A stretch of 64,000 nt of DNA from Deltaproteobacteria bacterium (GTDB lineage Bacteria; Desulfobacterota; DSM-4660; Desulfatiglandales; HGW-15), in NCBI GenBank assembly GCA_019308745.1, contig JAFDHO010000004.1:48319-112318 (forward strand), written 5' to 3'. The notes under the pieces were generated by a model. It saw only the letters and a list, made by a program, of their open reading frames with translations, made no database searches and had not been told where the DNA came from. The position numbers were made by a program, and so were the translations under genes. This document shows, piece by piece, positions 1-12,852 of the stretch. The first letter of the stretch is position 1. Each line of letters opens with the position of its first letter.

Positions 1-158
1 GGGGAACAGAGCCGCCTTACTTCATAAACCGGCAACGCGGGTGCCTCGGCCCACAGGTTGGAGGAGAATCGCAACTACAAGTTGCTCCTACAGGGGGGAC
101 AACGAGGCGGGCCATTCGCCCTCGCAAGAGATATCTCCCGGGAAATGATCGACCTGTG

Positions 159-923
159 ATGGATAAGGACATACCAGTAAATTTGGCCAACATCTCCATT
201 GTCCTTGCAGAGACCCAGATCCCCGAGAACGTGGGTTCTGTGGCCAGGGCCATGAACAACATGGGGCTCCGCCACCTGATACTGGTCAGTCCCGAAAACT
301 GCGAACTGTCGAGGGTGCTCAAGACAGCAACGGGCAGCTCCATAGACATCATAGAAGAGATGGAGGTCTATGATGACCTCCCGGAGGCACTCGGCCCCTT
401 CAATTACGTGGTGGGAACGACTGCCCGATTGGGAACCCAGCGGCCCGCTCTGACTAATCCTCGCCGCCTGGCACAGGACCTCGTCTCCATATCACAGGAT
501 AACAGGATCGCAATCCTCTTCGGTCCGGAGGACAGGGGGCTTTCCAATGAACAGCTCCGCTACTGCCACACCATAGCTACCGTCCCCACCGCAGGCTTTT
601 CCTCCCTGAACCTTGCCCAGGCCGTTATGATCTTCTGTTACGAGATCTCCCTGGCAGCGGCCCCAACGATACCTGAGCCCCTTCCCCGCCTCGCCAACAG
701 GTTCGAGCTGGAAGGGATGTATGATCACCTCAAGGAGGTCTTCTTGAAGATCGGCTTTATCAATCCTGAAAACCCGGAACACTGGATGCTCAACATAAGG
801 CGATTCCTCTCCCGGGTCCCCTTGAGGGCGAGGGACGTCAGGATAATTCGGGGCATCTGCCGGCAGCTTGATTGGTACACCGACCAGGTCTCAAAGGGGG
901 GCGGTAAGAGGAAACAGGGCTGA
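159..923 (+). CDS. trmJ: tRNA/rRNA 2'-O-methyltransferase, TrmJ-like (SpoU family)
   Basis: SPOUT-fold RNA methyltransferase that uses S-adenosylmethionine to methylate a ribose 2'-OH, most likely tRNA position 32. The family motifs are present in order: an N-terminal IPENVGSVARAMNNMG block (motif 1 Asn and Arg), FGPEDRGLSNEQL near residues 125-137, and the knot motif SLNLAQAVMIFCYE near residues 151-164. A C-terminal helical extension makes it about 254 residues, normal for TrmJ and longer than TrmL. An in-frame GTG lies one codon upstream (156); ATG at 159 is preferred, although no strong ribosome site is visible for either. It is the only plus-strand gene at the left edge and converges on the FHA gene. 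The exact RNA target cannot be read from sequence. Confidence 0.85.
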   Translation: MDKDIPVNLANISIVLAETQIPENVGSVARAMNNMGLRHLILVSPENCELSRVLKTATGSSIDIIEEMEVYDDLPEALGPFNYVVGTTARLGTQRPALTNPRRLAQDLVSISQDNRIAILFGPEDRGLSNEQLRYCHTIATVPTAGFSSLNLAQAVMIFCYEISLAAAPTIPEPLPRLANRFELEGMYDHLKEVFLKIGFINPENPEHWMLNIRRFLSRVPLRARDVRIIRGICRQLDWYTDQVSKGGGKRKQG

Positions 924-936
924 ATCTACCTGTGAC

Positions 937-1854
937 TTAACTTTCTTCTTTTCGGTCCGACAGCAACGCGTTCTCAATGGCGATCGCTGCAGGCCCGCTC
1001 AGGGCGGTAATCAGGGAGAGGTCCTCTTTCCGGAAACCGTGGGGTCTCTGGATGGAATCGAAGTAAAGCACCCCCCTGAGCCGGGACCTGCTCATGAGGG
1101 GCACGCACATAACCGATCGGATATTCATCAGCTGCATGCTTTCTGAGACATCGTGTTCATCCTCGCTCAAGGTATCCAGCATGATGACCGGCTTTTTTTC
1201 CTTGATGACCCTGCCTACTATGCTTCGGCTGAACCTCCCAACCTTGTGTTCTCTTTGTTTACTGAAGATTGAGATTATATTTGATATCTTGCCCGTTTGC
1301 TTGTCCACAAGGATGAAGAAGCCCCTGTCGATTCTGATGAGAAGGTCCAGGATTGATTGAAGTATGGACTCGAGGGTCTGATTGAGGTTCAGTGACTGTT
1401 CCAAGATGGCCGCAACCTTTGAAATGAGCTCCATGTTCTTCTTGTGGGTCATCGGCCTATCCTGGACCAGAACCTTGCCCTCCTGCTCCATTTCCTCGGG
1501 GAGGCTGACTGCATCCAGGACCTCCAATTCCTCCTCACCAAGGTCCTCCTGTTCGTAGGAATCCACGAGACTTACGATCACCTTCTTGCTGATTCCAATG
1601 GAGGCCCCGATATCTATTTCCACGTCCTTATTGGGCTCTATCCTTTCTCCGTTTACAAATGTCCCGTTCTTGCTGTTCAAGTCACGAATGAAATACTTCT
1701 TTCCTTTCCTCGTTATTCTCACGTGGCTTCGGGACACTGCGCTATCATCGATGACAATGTTATTGTCGGGAGATCTGCCTATGAAAGTGACGTCACCTTC
1801 GAGACTATGGTGCTCCCCCCTCTTCGGACCTGTCATGACCTGGATTACCGCCAT
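937..1854 (-). CDS. FHA-GAF domain signalling protein
   Basis: A 305-residue cytoplasmic sensor or adaptor. An FHA domain occupies about residues 5-95, with the phosphothreonine-binding signature FIGRSPDNNIVIDD, then SRSHVRI and NGERI. After an acidic linker, a GAF domain covers about residues 135-300 (LNLNQTLESILQSILDLL, then RSVMCVPLMSRSRLRGVLYFDS). No kinase, cyclase or output domain follows, so it probably reports a phosphorylation or ligand state to a partner. In deltaproteobacteria such FHA-GAF proteins often accompany Ser/Thr kinases or guanylate cyclases, but none is seen here. A well-formed promoter lies 63 bp upstream (1917-1945), so it is probably transcribed alone. It lies downstream of guaA on the same strand, separated by 200 bp. 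Confidence 0.8.
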   Translation of the reverse strand: MAVIQVMTGPKRGEHHSLEGDVTFIGRSPDNNIVIDDSAVSRSHVRITRKGKKYFIRDLNSKNGTFVNGERIEPNKDVEIDIGASIGISKKVIVSLVDSYEQEDLGEEELEVLDAVSLPEEMEQEGKVLVQDRPMTHKKNMELISKVAAILEQSLNLNQTLESILQSILDLLIRIDRGFFILVDKQTGKISNIISIFSKQREHKVGRFSRSIVGRVIKEKKPVIMLDTLSEDEHDVSESMQLMNIRSVMCVPLMSRSRLRGVLYFDSIQRPHGFRKEDLSLITALSGPAAIAIENALLSDRKEES

Positions 1855-1916
1855 GATTCACCATCCCTTATCTACAAGTTTAAGATTATTCCGTCTTACT
1901 ATTGTACAGTTCTCAC

Positions 1917-1945
1917 ATATTAACACAATTATCATAATTCGTCAA
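1917..1945 (-). promoter_or_regulatory. Sigma-70 type promoter of the FHA-GAF gene
   Basis: Read on the minus strand: TTGACG (-35), 17-bp spacer, TAATAT (-10). The -10 box ends 62 bp before the ATG at 1854, inside an AT-rich intergenic stretch that stands out from the GC-rich genes around it. Confidence 0.65.
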
Positions 1946-2021
1946 CGTTCATGTTATCTTAGGCTTAATTTGCCTATTGTTGTTTTTTCTCTGACTCGGT
2001 GCTTCGATTGGTGGTGTTACA

Positions 2022-2048
2022 GGGAAAGCCCTCTCCGGGGGGGCTTCC
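2022..2048 (-). terminator. Hairpin just after guaA, possible terminator
   Basis: About eight base pairs of stem (GGAAGCCC pairing with GGGCTTTCC, one bulged A) begin 6 bp beyond the guaA stop codon. No U-tract follows on the minus strand, so it may be a weak or Rho-assisted terminator, or only a 3'-end stabilising hairpin. Confidence 0.4.
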
Positions 2049-2054
2049 TGGTTT

Positions 2055-3610
2055 TCATTCCCACTCAATGGTGCTTGGTGGCTTTGAGGAGATATCATAT
2101 ACCACCCTGTTTACGCCGCGAACATTGTTGATAATCCTGTTCGAGATCCGTGCCAGGACCTCGTAGGGGATCCGGGTCCAATCCGCGGTCATGGCATCCA
2201 GGCTGTCCACGATCCGGACGGCAATCACGTGTTCGTAAGTCCTCTCATCACCCATCACCCCCACGGTCTTCACCGGCAGGAGTACGGCAAAGGATTGCCA
2301 GACCTTGTCATAGAGGTCTGCCTTCCTGATTTCTTCCAGCAGGAGTACGTCAGCAGACCTCAGTATTTCCAACCTCTCCCTGGTGACTTCACCCAATATC
2401 CTCACTGCCAGGCCGGGGCCAGGAAAGGGCTGCCGCATGACCAGCTCCCTTGGCAGGTCCAATTCAACCCCAACCTGTCGCACCTCGTCCTTGAATAGCT
2501 CTCTCAAGGGCTCCACCAGCTCCAGGTTCATGGCTTCCGGTAGTCCACCCACGTTGTGGTGGCTCTTGATGGTCGCTGAGGGCCCTTTGAAGGAAACGCT
2601 CTCGATCACGTCGGGGTAGAGAGTACCCTGGGCCAGGAATTTCGCCTTTCCCAGTTCCCTGGCCTTTTTCTCAAAGACGTAGATAAACTCCCTCCCTATG
2701 ATAGTCCTTTTCTCTTCCGGATCTGTGACCCCCTTTAGCTTTTCAAGAAAGTGTTCCGATGCATCCACCAGATGGACGTCCATCTGGTAATGTCTCCCGA
2801 AGAGTTCCATGACCTCCTGGACTTCTCCTCTCCTGAGGAGTGCGTTATCCACGAAAATACAAGAAAGCTGCGGCCCTACCGCGCGGTGCAAGAGTACCGC
2901 TGTAACAGAGGAATCAACCCCGCCGGAGATGCCGCAGATCACCCTTTCCTTTCCGATCCGCCTCCTGAGGTCAGCAACCGTCCTCTCCACAAAAGAACTC
3001 ATGGTCCAGAGGGGTTTACACCCGCATATATTGAAGAGAAAGTTCTTCAGTATCTTCATCCCGTTTGGCGTGTGGACCACCTCGGGGTGAAACTGGACCC
3101 CGTATATCTTCCTGGATCTATCGGCCACGGCGGCCACAGGGCTGTTCTTGCTGCCGGCCAGGCATTGGAATCCCTCGGGCATTCGTATGATCCGATCACC
3201 GTGACTCATCCACACCATTTCACCCTTGTCCCTTGAGAGGCCCTGAAAGAGGTCTTGATCATCTTCAATTCGGATCACGGCACTTCCGTACTCCCGGTCC
3301 TCCGCCCTTGCAACTTCGCCGCCCAAGGCATGGGTGATGTACTGCATGCCATAACATATCCCCAGCACTGGGACCCGCAGATCCAGCACTTCCTTTGCCG
3401 CCATGGGGGCATCCTCATCATATATGCTCGCCGGTCCCCCAGAGAGAATAATCCCGGCGGGCATGAACTTTTTGATTTCCTCAATGTTCAGGTTAAAGGG
3501 GTGTATCTCGCAGTATACCTGGGCCTCACGCACCCTTCGTGCTATGAGCTGGGTATACTGGGATCCGAAGTCCAGGATGAGGATCTTCTCATCATATATC
3601 CTGCTTGTCA

Positions 3611-3611
<1 letters not shown>
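2055..3611 (-). CDS. guaA: GMP synthase (glutamine-hydrolysing)
   Basis: Converts XMP to GMP using ATP and glutamine, the last step of guanine nucleotide synthesis. The class I glutamine amidotransferase domain (about residues 5-195) shows the nucleophile in VLGICYGMQ, and the His/Glu pair in YGVQFHPEV. The ATP-pyrophosphatase P-loop SGGVDSS sits near residue 230, followed by the dimerisation domain ending TIEWE, the canonical GuaA C terminus. The length of 518 residues is normal. The ATG at 3611 overlaps the guaB stop codon (TGATG); an in-frame GTG lies one codon upstream. Coupling to guaB makes the two steps from IMP one translational unit. Confidence 0.97.
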
Positions 3612-6026
<2,415 letters not shown>

Positions 6027-6239
6027 AGGCCATTGTCCCCTTTCTGTGCCCGGGACAGACACAGCTATGCCATTCCCGGTGAAACTATCTTCCAAAGTAT
6101 AGGGAAAGAATACTCGAGCGTCAACAGGCCCCCGACCAAATTGTCTGCACTGGCTCCAGGAAAACCCTCTTACCTTCCGTTGCCTGTCAGCCGATCCCGG
6201 GCGTCATGCCCTCACACGCTATGGCCCCTAACTGGATTC

Positions 6240-7829
6240 TCATCTCCTTCCCCTGTACCGAACCACGCCCCACAGGGACCGCAACTCCCCGGAACCCATT
6301 GCTGCGCTGACCAGGAAATAGATCAACACGCCGCCAAATACAAGGCCTGCCAGGACCAGGGCCAGACTAATGATGCCTGTCTGGGACCCGATCGGGGCAA
6401 TCTCCTCTCTTAGGAGAAAAATAACGAGCCCTGTAATGGCTGATGCTACGAGGCATTTGCAGGCAGAGACCATAACCGGCCTCAATTCCAACAGGGCCAT
6501 CTTCCTCTTCAGCAGGAGGGCCAACAAACAGAACTGGATAGTGGAGGAAAGGGACAAGGCAAGGGCCAACCCCCCGTGTTTTAAGGGTCCCATGAGGAGC
6601 AGACTGAATAGGAGGTTGGCCCCAAGGGAGACAGCAGCCACCTTGACGGGTGTCTTGGTATCTTGAAGTGCATAGTACGCGGACACCATGACCCTTATCC
6701 CAGAAAAGGCCCAAAGGCCCAGGGTGTAGTAGAACAGGGCCCTGTTGGTCATCACCCTTGAAAAGGAGTCAAAAACTCCTCTCTCAAAGAGCACGCTGAC
6801 GATCAGGTCTCCCAGGAGAATGAGCCCCATCATGGATGGTATCGTAATGAAAAAGACCAGCCTCAAGGCATGGTTCAGGGTGTCGCAGAAGTCACCAAGG
6901 TCTTCCTCTGCTGCCTGTTTTGACAGGGATGGCAAGGCGGCGGTGCTGATCGCTATGGCAAAGACCCCCAGAGGGAACTGGACCAGCCTGTCCGCGTAGT
7001 AGAGCCAGGACACGCTCCCTTCCGGCAAGAAAGAGGCAAGGAGAGTCCCCATGAACTGGTTGAACTGGTATATGGCGGAACCGAAAACAGCCGGAGCCAT
7101 GAGGGCTCCTACTCTCCTTACGGCCGGATGCCCGGGCATCCAGCAGGGAGCGAGGCTGATCCCCTTCTTTACGACCCAGGGGACCTGCAAGGCCACCTGA
7201 AGAATCCCCCCCAGAACGACCCCTATGGCTGCCCCCAGGATGGGCTGGGGCAGGTGGGGCGAGATCCAGAGCACGGACAGGATCATTCCCACGTTCAAGA
7301 GGATGGGCGCAGCAGCAGGGGCAGCGAAATGCCTGAGGGAATTCAGGATACCCATGTAAAGGGCGACGAGACTTATGAAAAAGATGTAGGGGAAGGTAAC
7401 GCGGGTCAAGAGGACGGTAAGCTCATATTTGGGCCCCTGGCCCCCGAATCCAAAGGCCTGAATCCTCACGATGAGGGGAGAAAAAAGGATGCCCGCAACA
7501 GTGATCAGGCCAAGGATGAGCAAGAGCAGCGTCATGACTGCCCTGGCCATTTGAAAGGCTTCTGACTTTGTCCTCTGACTCAGGTATTCTGTGAACACGG
7601 GGATAAAAGCGATGGTGAGGGAGCCTTCTGCAAACAGGCGCCTCAAGAGATTCGGTATGCGAAAGGCCACGAAGAAGGCATCAGCAGCCATGCCTGTCCC
7701 AAAGAACCTTGCGATGACCATGTCCCGCACCAGCCCAAGGATCCTGCTCAGAAAAGTAAAAAAGCCCACAGTCCCTGCTGCTCGACTGACGCTCTGTCTT
7801 TCATAGAGGAGATTATCCGAGTTTCCCAT
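6240..7829 (-). CDS. murJ: Lipid II flippase MurJ (MviN family)
   Basis: Polytopic inner-membrane protein that flips lipid II for peptidoglycan synthesis. About 14 hydrophobic helices are spread over 529 residues. The N terminus reads SVSRAAGTVGFFTFLSRILGLVRD, the MurJ TM1 signature with the conserved arginines that line the cavity, followed by FGTGMAADAFFVAFRIPNLLRR. The length is typical. It lies 213 bp upstream of the Ppx/GppA gene on the same strand, and diverges from rpsT. The 377-bp space before rpsT contains a degenerate repeat (7885-8107), so its own promoter could not be picked out. Confidence 0.95.
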   Translation of the reverse strand: MGNSDNLLYERQSVSRAAGTVGFFTFLSRILGLVRDMVIARFFGTGMAADAFFVAFRIPNLLRRLFAEGSLTIAFIPVFTEYLSQRTKSEAFQMARAVMTLLLLILGLITVAGILFSPLIVRIQAFGFGGQGPKYELTVLLTRVTFPYIFFISLVALYMGILNSLRHFAAPAAAPILLNVGMILSVLWISPHLPQPILGAAIGVVLGGILQVALQVPWVVKKGISLAPCWMPGHPAVRRVGALMAPAVFGSAIYQFNQFMGTLLASFLPEGSVSWLYYADRLVQFPLGVFAIAISTAALPSLSKQAAEEDLGDFCDTLNHALRLVFFITIPSMMGLILLGDLIVSVLFERGVFDSFSRVMTNRALFYYTLGLWAFSGIRVMVSAYYALQDTKTPVKVAAVSLGANLLFSLLLMGPLKHGGLALALSLSSTIQFCLLALLLKRKMALLELRPVMVSACKCLVASAITGLVIFLLREEIAPIGSQTGIISLALVLAGLVFGGVLIYFLVSAAMGSGELRSLWGVVRYRGRR

Positions 7830-7884
7830 AGCTGATCTGTGCTACCAATCGGAGGACCGTCAGGTCTCGCACCTCGCTCACTGA

Positions 7885-8107
7885 CGCCCCGTCAGGATTC
7901 TGCAAATGAAGACCTCCGGATGAAGCTTGGACCTGGGCCAATCCAAAACGGGCCGTTGCCCAAAGCCTTTTCGTTGGCCTTGTCCCGCCATAGGGTATTT
8001 CAAAACATTGTGTATAGGCACCACTATTGTCGAGCTCTGGGCAACAGCCCGCAAAGGCTTGATCAAGGGCTCAGGGATCTGTTTTGTAAAACCTCGGCCG
8101 GAAACAG
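7885..8107. repeat. Degenerate copy of a dispersed inverted-repeat element
   Basis: The left end (7886-7915) matches 22 of 30 bases of the left arm of the element at 27277-27401, most differences being transitions. The right end near 8086-8107 resembles that element's right arm, and both contain the 15-mer CAAAGGCTTGATCAA. The copy is longer and decayed. It fills most of the murJ-rpsT gap, in which I see no coding gene. Confidence 0.45.
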
Positions 8108-8138
8108 GTTCACCGATCTTATCATTCATAATTTTGCC

Positions 8139-8167
8139 TTGACAAGCGCTAAAAACTGAATTAAAAA
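8139..8167 (+). promoter_or_regulatory. Promoter of rpsT
   Basis: TTGACA, 17-bp spacer, TAAAAA, in an AT-rich stretch immediately upstream of the S20 gene. A ribosome-binding site AGGAGG (8191-8196) sits 10 bp before the TTG start. Confidence 0.6.
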
Positions 8168-8206
8168 ATAAAGTTTAAGATCCGGGAAAGAGGAGGATAT
8201 CAAGGC

Positions 8207-8485
8207 TTGGCTACACACAAATCGGCCCTCAAGAGGGCCCGCCAAAACGAGGTCAGAAGGCTCAGGAACATGGCCTACAAGACCAGGATGAAGACCGCAA
8301 TCAAGAACGTCAGGACCGCCATTGAGGAAGGATCTGTTGAGAAGGCCAGGGAAGACCTGACCAAGGCCGTGGCATTGATACAGAAGACCGCCTCAAAGGG
8401 TGTCATCCACAGGAATAAGGCCGCCCGCCAAGTGTCTCGCCTATCCCGCAGGGTAAACCAACTTAGCGCTTCCCAAACCACCTAA
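8207..8485 (+). CDS. rpsT: 30S ribosomal protein S20
   Basis: A 92-residue, highly basic, helical protein that binds 16S rRNA in the body of the small subunit. The N terminus ATHKSALKRARQNEVRR and the central block KGVIHRNKAARQVSRLSRRVN are diagnostic of S20. The start is TTG, fixed by the AGGAGG site 10 bp upstream. A non-AUG start for S20 recalls the UUG start linked to autoregulation in E. coli rpsT, though that mechanism is not shown here. It is monocistronic, diverges from murJ and converges on holA. Confidence 0.96.
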   Translation: MATHKSALKRARQNEVRRLRNMAYKTRMKTAIKNVRTAIEEGSVEKAREDLTKAVALIQKTASKGVIHRNKAARQVSRLSRRVNQLSASQTT

Positions 8486-8650
8486 CCCTTCGTTTTACGG
8501 CTCCTATGGCGACCTCGTTGAGAATCCTGCCGAACTCGATCCGGGCCCTCGGAAATCGGGGCGCTCCAAGGGTCCAGTTTGAGGCGCCTTAGGCGGGTGG
8601 GGACTCTCCGCCTCTCCGGAAGGGGTAACCCTGTTTGTCGACCGAAGCGG

Positions 8651-9655
8651 TCAGCCGCAAAGGGATATGATAAGGCTTTCCAGGACAGGCTTCGGCCTTG
8701 AGCCCGACTTGATGAGCCCGTCCGCCTGGTGGAGCAACCTGATGCCCCGTTCCAATTCTTCCCCCGACCACAGCTTAGACTGCCTGGCGAACTTCCCGGC
8801 CGAAAAGGGCATGAGCCCCAGCTTCTTGGCAATTTCCTTGGACCTTCCGCCCTTTGCGGTTATCTCTCTGGCTCTCCAAAGCAGCCTCAGTTGCCTGTTC
8901 AGCATGCCCAATACCTGAAGGGGGGCCCTCCGCCCGTCTTCTTCCTCCAGGAACCGGTTCAAGGTCCTCAGGGACTCTGAAGCATTCTTCAGGGAGATCA
9001 TGTTCATCAACTCAAAGATGTTGTAGGCACGACTGTGGATCACCAGGCTCTTCACCTCATCCTGGCCGACGGGATCATTGCCGTACCTGGTTTTGAGCTT
9101 TTCCAGTTCAGCAGCCATGTCCTGGAGATCGTTTCCCACAAGCTGATGGAGGTAGGCGCAGGCCTGCCCGTCGATTCGCAGATCCATCTCCCGTGCCAGT
9201 CTCTTCATCCATGATAGTGCCTGGCCTTCTCTGACTGCCTCGAAGTGCACGGCCCGGCCCAAGGTCCTCATTTTGCCATAGAAGGTCTTTTTGAAGTCTG
9301 TTTTGGCCGACAGAAACAGGAGGCACGTGGATTCGGACGGGTTCTCCAGGTAAGGGAGAAAGAGACCCAGATCCCTTGCGGTATAATTCTCTGTTCTCCG
9401 GAGTATGATGAGTCGTTTTTGGGCCAGGAAAGGAAGAGAACGGGCACGATCGATCACTTCAGAGGGACTCACTTCATCCCCGTAAAGGGTTTCAAGGTTG
9501 AGGGCCCTCGCGGACTCTGGGATGAGCTTATCCTTGATCCGATCAACGACCTTTTCGAGCCGGAATCCGTCCGGACCATAGAAGAGATAGAAGGGCGCCA
9601 CCTTGCCCTGTTCCAAGGATTTCAGAACTTCCTCCGGGGACAGATCTTTGGCCAT
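8651..9655 (-). CDS. holA: DNA polymerase III delta subunit
   Basis: Clamp-loader subunit that opens the beta sliding clamp. The 334-residue protein shows the DNA_pol3_delta pattern: an N-terminal APFYLFYGPDGFRLEKVVDRI (a degenerate AAA+ fold without a Walker A motif), RSLPFLAQKRLIILRR, and a helical C-terminal collar ending LIKSGSRPKPVLESLIISLCG. The start codon overlaps the lptE stop (TGATG), so the two are translationally coupled. The order leuS-lptE-holA is a well-known proteobacterial arrangement and supports both calls. It ends 165 bp from the convergent rpsT. Confidence 0.92.
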   Translation of the reverse strand: MAKDLSPEEVLKSLEQGKVAPFYLFYGPDGFRLEKVVDRIKDKLIPESARALNLETLYGDEVSPSEVIDRARSLPFLAQKRLIILRRTENYTARDLGLFLPYLENPSESTCLLFLSAKTDFKKTFYGKMRTLGRAVHFEAVREGQALSWMKRLAREMDLRIDGQACAYLHQLVGNDLQDMAAELEKLKTRYGNDPVGQDEVKSLVIHSRAYNIFELMNMISLKNASESLRTLNRFLEEEDGRRAPLQVLGMLNRQLRLLWRAREITAKGGRSKEIAKKLGLMPFSAGKFARQSKLWSGEELERGIRLLHQADGLIKSGSRPKPVLESLIISLCG

Positions 9656-10206
9656 CAGAACCTTTCCAGGGTCTTCAGGAAGACCCTCTTGGACAGTAGA
9701 CTCGCAATTTCCTCCAGGGCCTGCTTCTTATTGTGGCGGGTCTCCAAGGGATCGGTCCCCACATCATAGTTGGCCCTTTCAGCCATGGCACTTTCACTCC
9801 AGAGGACTCGGCCGCTGGCCCTTTCCACCAGCTTGATATCGAGCTTAAGGGTAAGCCTCCTTGTCTTGGTAACACTGAAGGAGGTCGTGTGGCCGGACAG
9901 GGTTAACTCCTGTTGATCGTAGGCAATGGGTTCGGTCTTTATCTCATGTATCCGGCCGAACAGGATGAAGTCCGCTTCCCCTTCCCCCAAAAGGGGAACC
10001 CTTGCATTGTTAATGAACTCTTCCCTGAGTATCCTGGTGAAGTCTGACTCAAGGCCAATGTCGGAGGACGAAGATGTGACCATGGGGATGGCAAGGCTTT
10101 CCATCTTGATCCCGAGGGGCTCGCCCGAAGACCTGAAGTGGTAGCCACAGGCCGCAGATGACAAGAAAGCCAGGAAAACAACCGCCCTATAAACCCAACG
10201 GCACAT
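9655..10206 (-). CDS. lptE: LPS-assembly lipoprotein LptE
   Basis: Outer-membrane lipoprotein that plugs the LptD barrel during lipopolysaccharide export. The chosen start (ATG 10206) has a GAGGGAG ribosome site; an in-frame ATG at 10224 is less likely. A short hydrophobic signal (residues 7-19) ends at Cys20, followed by GYHFR, the typical mature LptE N terminus; the residue at -3 is Ser, not Leu, so the lipobox is weak. The body has the LptE/RlpB pattern with a lysine and arginine rich TKTRRLTLKLDIKL strand. At 183 residues the size is normal. Its position between leuS and holA is the standard locus. It implies an LPS-bearing outer membrane. Confidence 0.88.
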   Translation of the reverse strand: MCRWVYRAVVFLAFLSSAACGYHFRSSGEPLGIKMESLAIPMVTSSSSDIGLESDFTRILREEFINNARVPLLGEGEADFILFGRIHEIKTEPIAYDQQELTLSGHTTSFSVTKTRRLTLKLDIKLVERASGRVLWSESAMAERANYDVGTDPLETRHNKKQALEEIASLLSKRVFLKTLERF

Positions 10207-10275
10207 CGCCACTCCCTCATTCATAGCATGCGCGCTCGTCCTTCAATATGACCGCCCCCTGGTCACCGCATGGTT

Positions 10276-12852
10276 TCACACGACCACGTTCACCAGTTTC
10301 TTCTGCACCACAATGACCTTCTTGATGGCTTTCCCCTGAACATACCGCTGGATCCTGTCGTCTTTCAGCGCTTCTTCCTCTATCTCCCGGTCGTTCAAGG
10401 TTGCCGGCACCTCCATTCTGCTCCTTACCTTGCCATTTACCTGCAAGACCACCAGTCTCCTGTCCACTTCAAGGGCCTCCGGGTCGTAGGCAGGCCAGGG
10501 TACGGTCAGGAGGCTCTCCTCGTGATCCAGCATCCTCCATAATTCTTCCGTTATGTGGGGGACTACAGGCGCAAGCAGCACCACGGTTGTCTCCACGGCC
10601 GCTCTTATGACGCTGCCCTCTTCTTCGCTCCAGCTCTTCTTCCCATTGATAGTCCTGTTTATATCGTTGACCAGTTCCATGACCGCACTGATCGCCGTAT
10701 TGAAGTGGAAGCGGTCCTCTATATCATTGGTAACCTTTTTGATCGTCTCATGGATCTTTCTGTAAAGGTCCCTCAGGGGCGGAGCAAGGGGTCTGTTACC
10801 GCCGTGGGGCGCAAACCGCTTCAACTCCTCGATGTTCTCCGCAACCAGTCTCCACACGCGATTCAGGAAACGGAAAGATCCCTCCACACCCTTGTCACTC
10901 CATTCGAGGTCCCTCTCCGGCGGAGAGGCAAAAAGGCAGAACATTCGAACCGTATCAGCCCCGTACTGGTTGATCAGGTCTTCCGGATCAACAACGTTCT
11001 TCTTGGACTTGGACATCTTCACGGTATTGCCGATGGTCACTTCCCCTTGGCAATGAACGCACTTGTTGTCCCTGACCTCATCCGGCAAGAGATAGCCATG
11101 GTTCGGGCACTCCTGGGTCTCTTTACATACCATCCCCTGTGTCAAGAGATTCGTGAATGGCTCCCGCACCTTTAGGTAACCAAGATCTTGGAGGACCCGG
11201 GTATAGAACCTGGAGTAAAGGAGATGGAGGATCGCATGCTCAATGCCACCGATATACTGATCAACAGGCATCCAGTAGTCTACCCTGGAGGGATCTAAGG
11301 GACCCCCATCATAATCGGGGCAGGTATACCTGTCAAAATACCAGGAAGACTCCACAAAGGTATCCATTGTGTCCGTCTCTCGCCTGGCCTCGCCCTTGCA
11401 CCTCGGACAGGTGGTCTTGTAAAAGGACGGTTCATGGGGCAAAGGCGAACCGCCATTTTCCCTCATTTCCAGGTCAAGGGGGAGGATGACCGGCAGGTCC
11501 CCCTCCGGTACGGGCACAGTCCCACATTCCTCACAATAGATTACGGGGATGGGCGCCCCCCAGTATCGCTGCCTGGAGATGTTCCAGTCCCTTATCTTGA
11601 AGTTTTCAGTCTTGTAACCCATGCCCTTTGATTCCAGGTATTCGGCTATGCTGTCAAGTGCCTTCAAATTGGCCTGCCCATTGAAGGGCGGAGAATTGAC
11701 CAGCACCCCTTCCCCTTCGTAGGCCTCTGTCATGGTTTCTTCACTGAGCTCCCTGTCCGGCGGCTGGATTACCACCCTGAGAGGCAGATTGTATTTCTTG
11801 GCAAACTCGAAATCCCTCTGGTCATGGGTTGGGACCGCCATTATGGCCCCTGTCCCGTAATCGAAGAGAACGAAGTTGGCCACGTAGATGGGTATCTTCT
11901 CTCCTGTCGCAGGATTGATGCAGTACCTGCCCGCAAAGACGCCTTCTTTTATGGTAAAATCAGCGGTCCGTATATAGCTATCCACCTTCAGGGTGCGTTC
12001 AATGAAATCCAGGACCTCCTTTTCCTCGGGCCGACCTTTGATGATCTCTCGCAGCATGGGATGCTCGGGAGCAAAACAAAGGAAGGTCGCGCCGAAAACC
12101 GTGTCTTGCCTGGTCGTATAGACTTCGATAACCTCATCAGACCCCTCCATAGGAAACCGTATGATGGCGCCATAGCTCTTGCCAATCCAGTTCTTCTGCA
12201 TAGTCAAGACCCTATCAGGCCATCCCGGAAGCTTGTCGCAGTAATCCAGTATCTCGTCAGCATATTCCGTGATCTTGAAAAACCAGCTGTCCATTTCCTT
12301 CAGGGCGACCTCTTGGTCCGTATGCCTCCAGCATCGCCCGTTTTCCACCTGCTCTTTTGCCAACACGGTCTGGCAACTGTCACACCAGTTCACATAGGTC
12401 CTCTTCTTGTAGGCAAGGCCCCTTTCATACATCTTGAGGAAAATGAGCTGCTCCCAGCGGTAGTATTCCGGGTCGCAGGTTGCAAATTCCCGATCCCAGT
12501 CATAACTGAAGCCCATTCTCTTCAACTGGGTCCTCATATTCTCTATATTCTCGTAGGTCCACTCGGCCGGGTGGGTCTTGTTTTCGATGGCTGCGTTTTC
12601 GGCAGGGAGTCCAAAGGCATCCCAGCCCATGGGGTGCAGCACGTTCTTCCCTTTCATCCTCTTGTACCTGGCAACCACGTCTCCAATGGTATAGTTGCGC
12701 ACATGTCCCATATGGATCCTACCGGATGGATAGGGGAACATTTCCAGGAGATAGTATTTTTCCTTCTCGGGGCCTTCCTTCACCTTGAAGAGTCCTTCAT
12801 TCTCCCAGTAAGCCTGCCACCTTTTTTCCAACTCTTGGGGGTTGTATTTCAT
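10276..12852 (-). CDS. leuS: Leucyl-tRNA synthetase
   Basis: Class Ia aminoacyl-tRNA synthetase. The 858-residue protein has the HIGH-like motif [12 protein letters not shown] near residue 48, a zinc module, the CP1 editing domain with [19 protein letters not shown] and a [19 protein letters not shown] threonine/aspartate editing pocket, and the [13 protein letters not shown] loop near residue 630, followed by the anticodon-binding domain. The start codon overlaps the stop codon of nusB by 4 bp (ATGA). Gene order nusB-leuS-lptE-holA is conserved in several deltaproteobacteria. Confidence 0.98.
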   Translation of the reverse strand: MKYNPQELEKRWQAYWENEGLFKVKEGPEKEKYYLLEMFPYPSGRIHMGHVRNYTIGDVVARYKRMKGKNVLHPMGWDAFGLPAENAAIENKTHPAEWTYENIENMRTQLKRMGFSYDWDREFATCDPEYYRWEQLIFLKMYERGLAYKKRTYVNWCDSCQTVLAKEQVENGRCWRHTDQEVALKEMDSWFFKITEYADEILDYCDKLPGWPDRVLTMQKNWIGKSYGAIIRFPMEGSDEVIEVYTTRQDTVFGATFLCFAPEHPMLREIIKGRPEEKEVLDFIERTLKVDSYIRTADFTIKEGVFAGRYCINPATGEKIPIYVANFVLFDYGTGAIMAVPTHDQRDFEFAKKYNLPLRVVIQPPDRELSEETMTEAYEGEGVLVNSPPFNGQANLKALDSIAEYLESKGMGYKTENFKIRDWNISRQRYWGAPIPVIYCEECGTVPVPEGDLPVILPLDLEMRENGGSPLPHEPSFYKTTCPRCKGEARRETDTMDTFVESSWYFDRYTCPDYDGGPLDPSRVDYWMPVDQYIGGIEHAILHLLYSRFYTRVLQDLGYLKVREPFTNLLTQGMVCKETQECPNHGYLLPDEVRDNKCVHCQGEVTIGNTVKMSKSKKNVVDPEDLINQYGADTVRMFCLFASPPERDLEWSDKGVEGSFRFLNRVWRLVAENIEELKRFAPHGGNRPLAPPLRDLYRKIHETIKKVTNDIEDRFHFNTAISAVMELVNDINRTINGKKSWSEEEGSVIRAAVETTVVLLAPVVPHITEELWRMLDHEESLLTVPWPAYDPEALEVDRRLVVLQVNGKVRSRMEVPATLNDREIEEEALKDDRIQRYVQGKAIKKVIVVQKKLVNVVV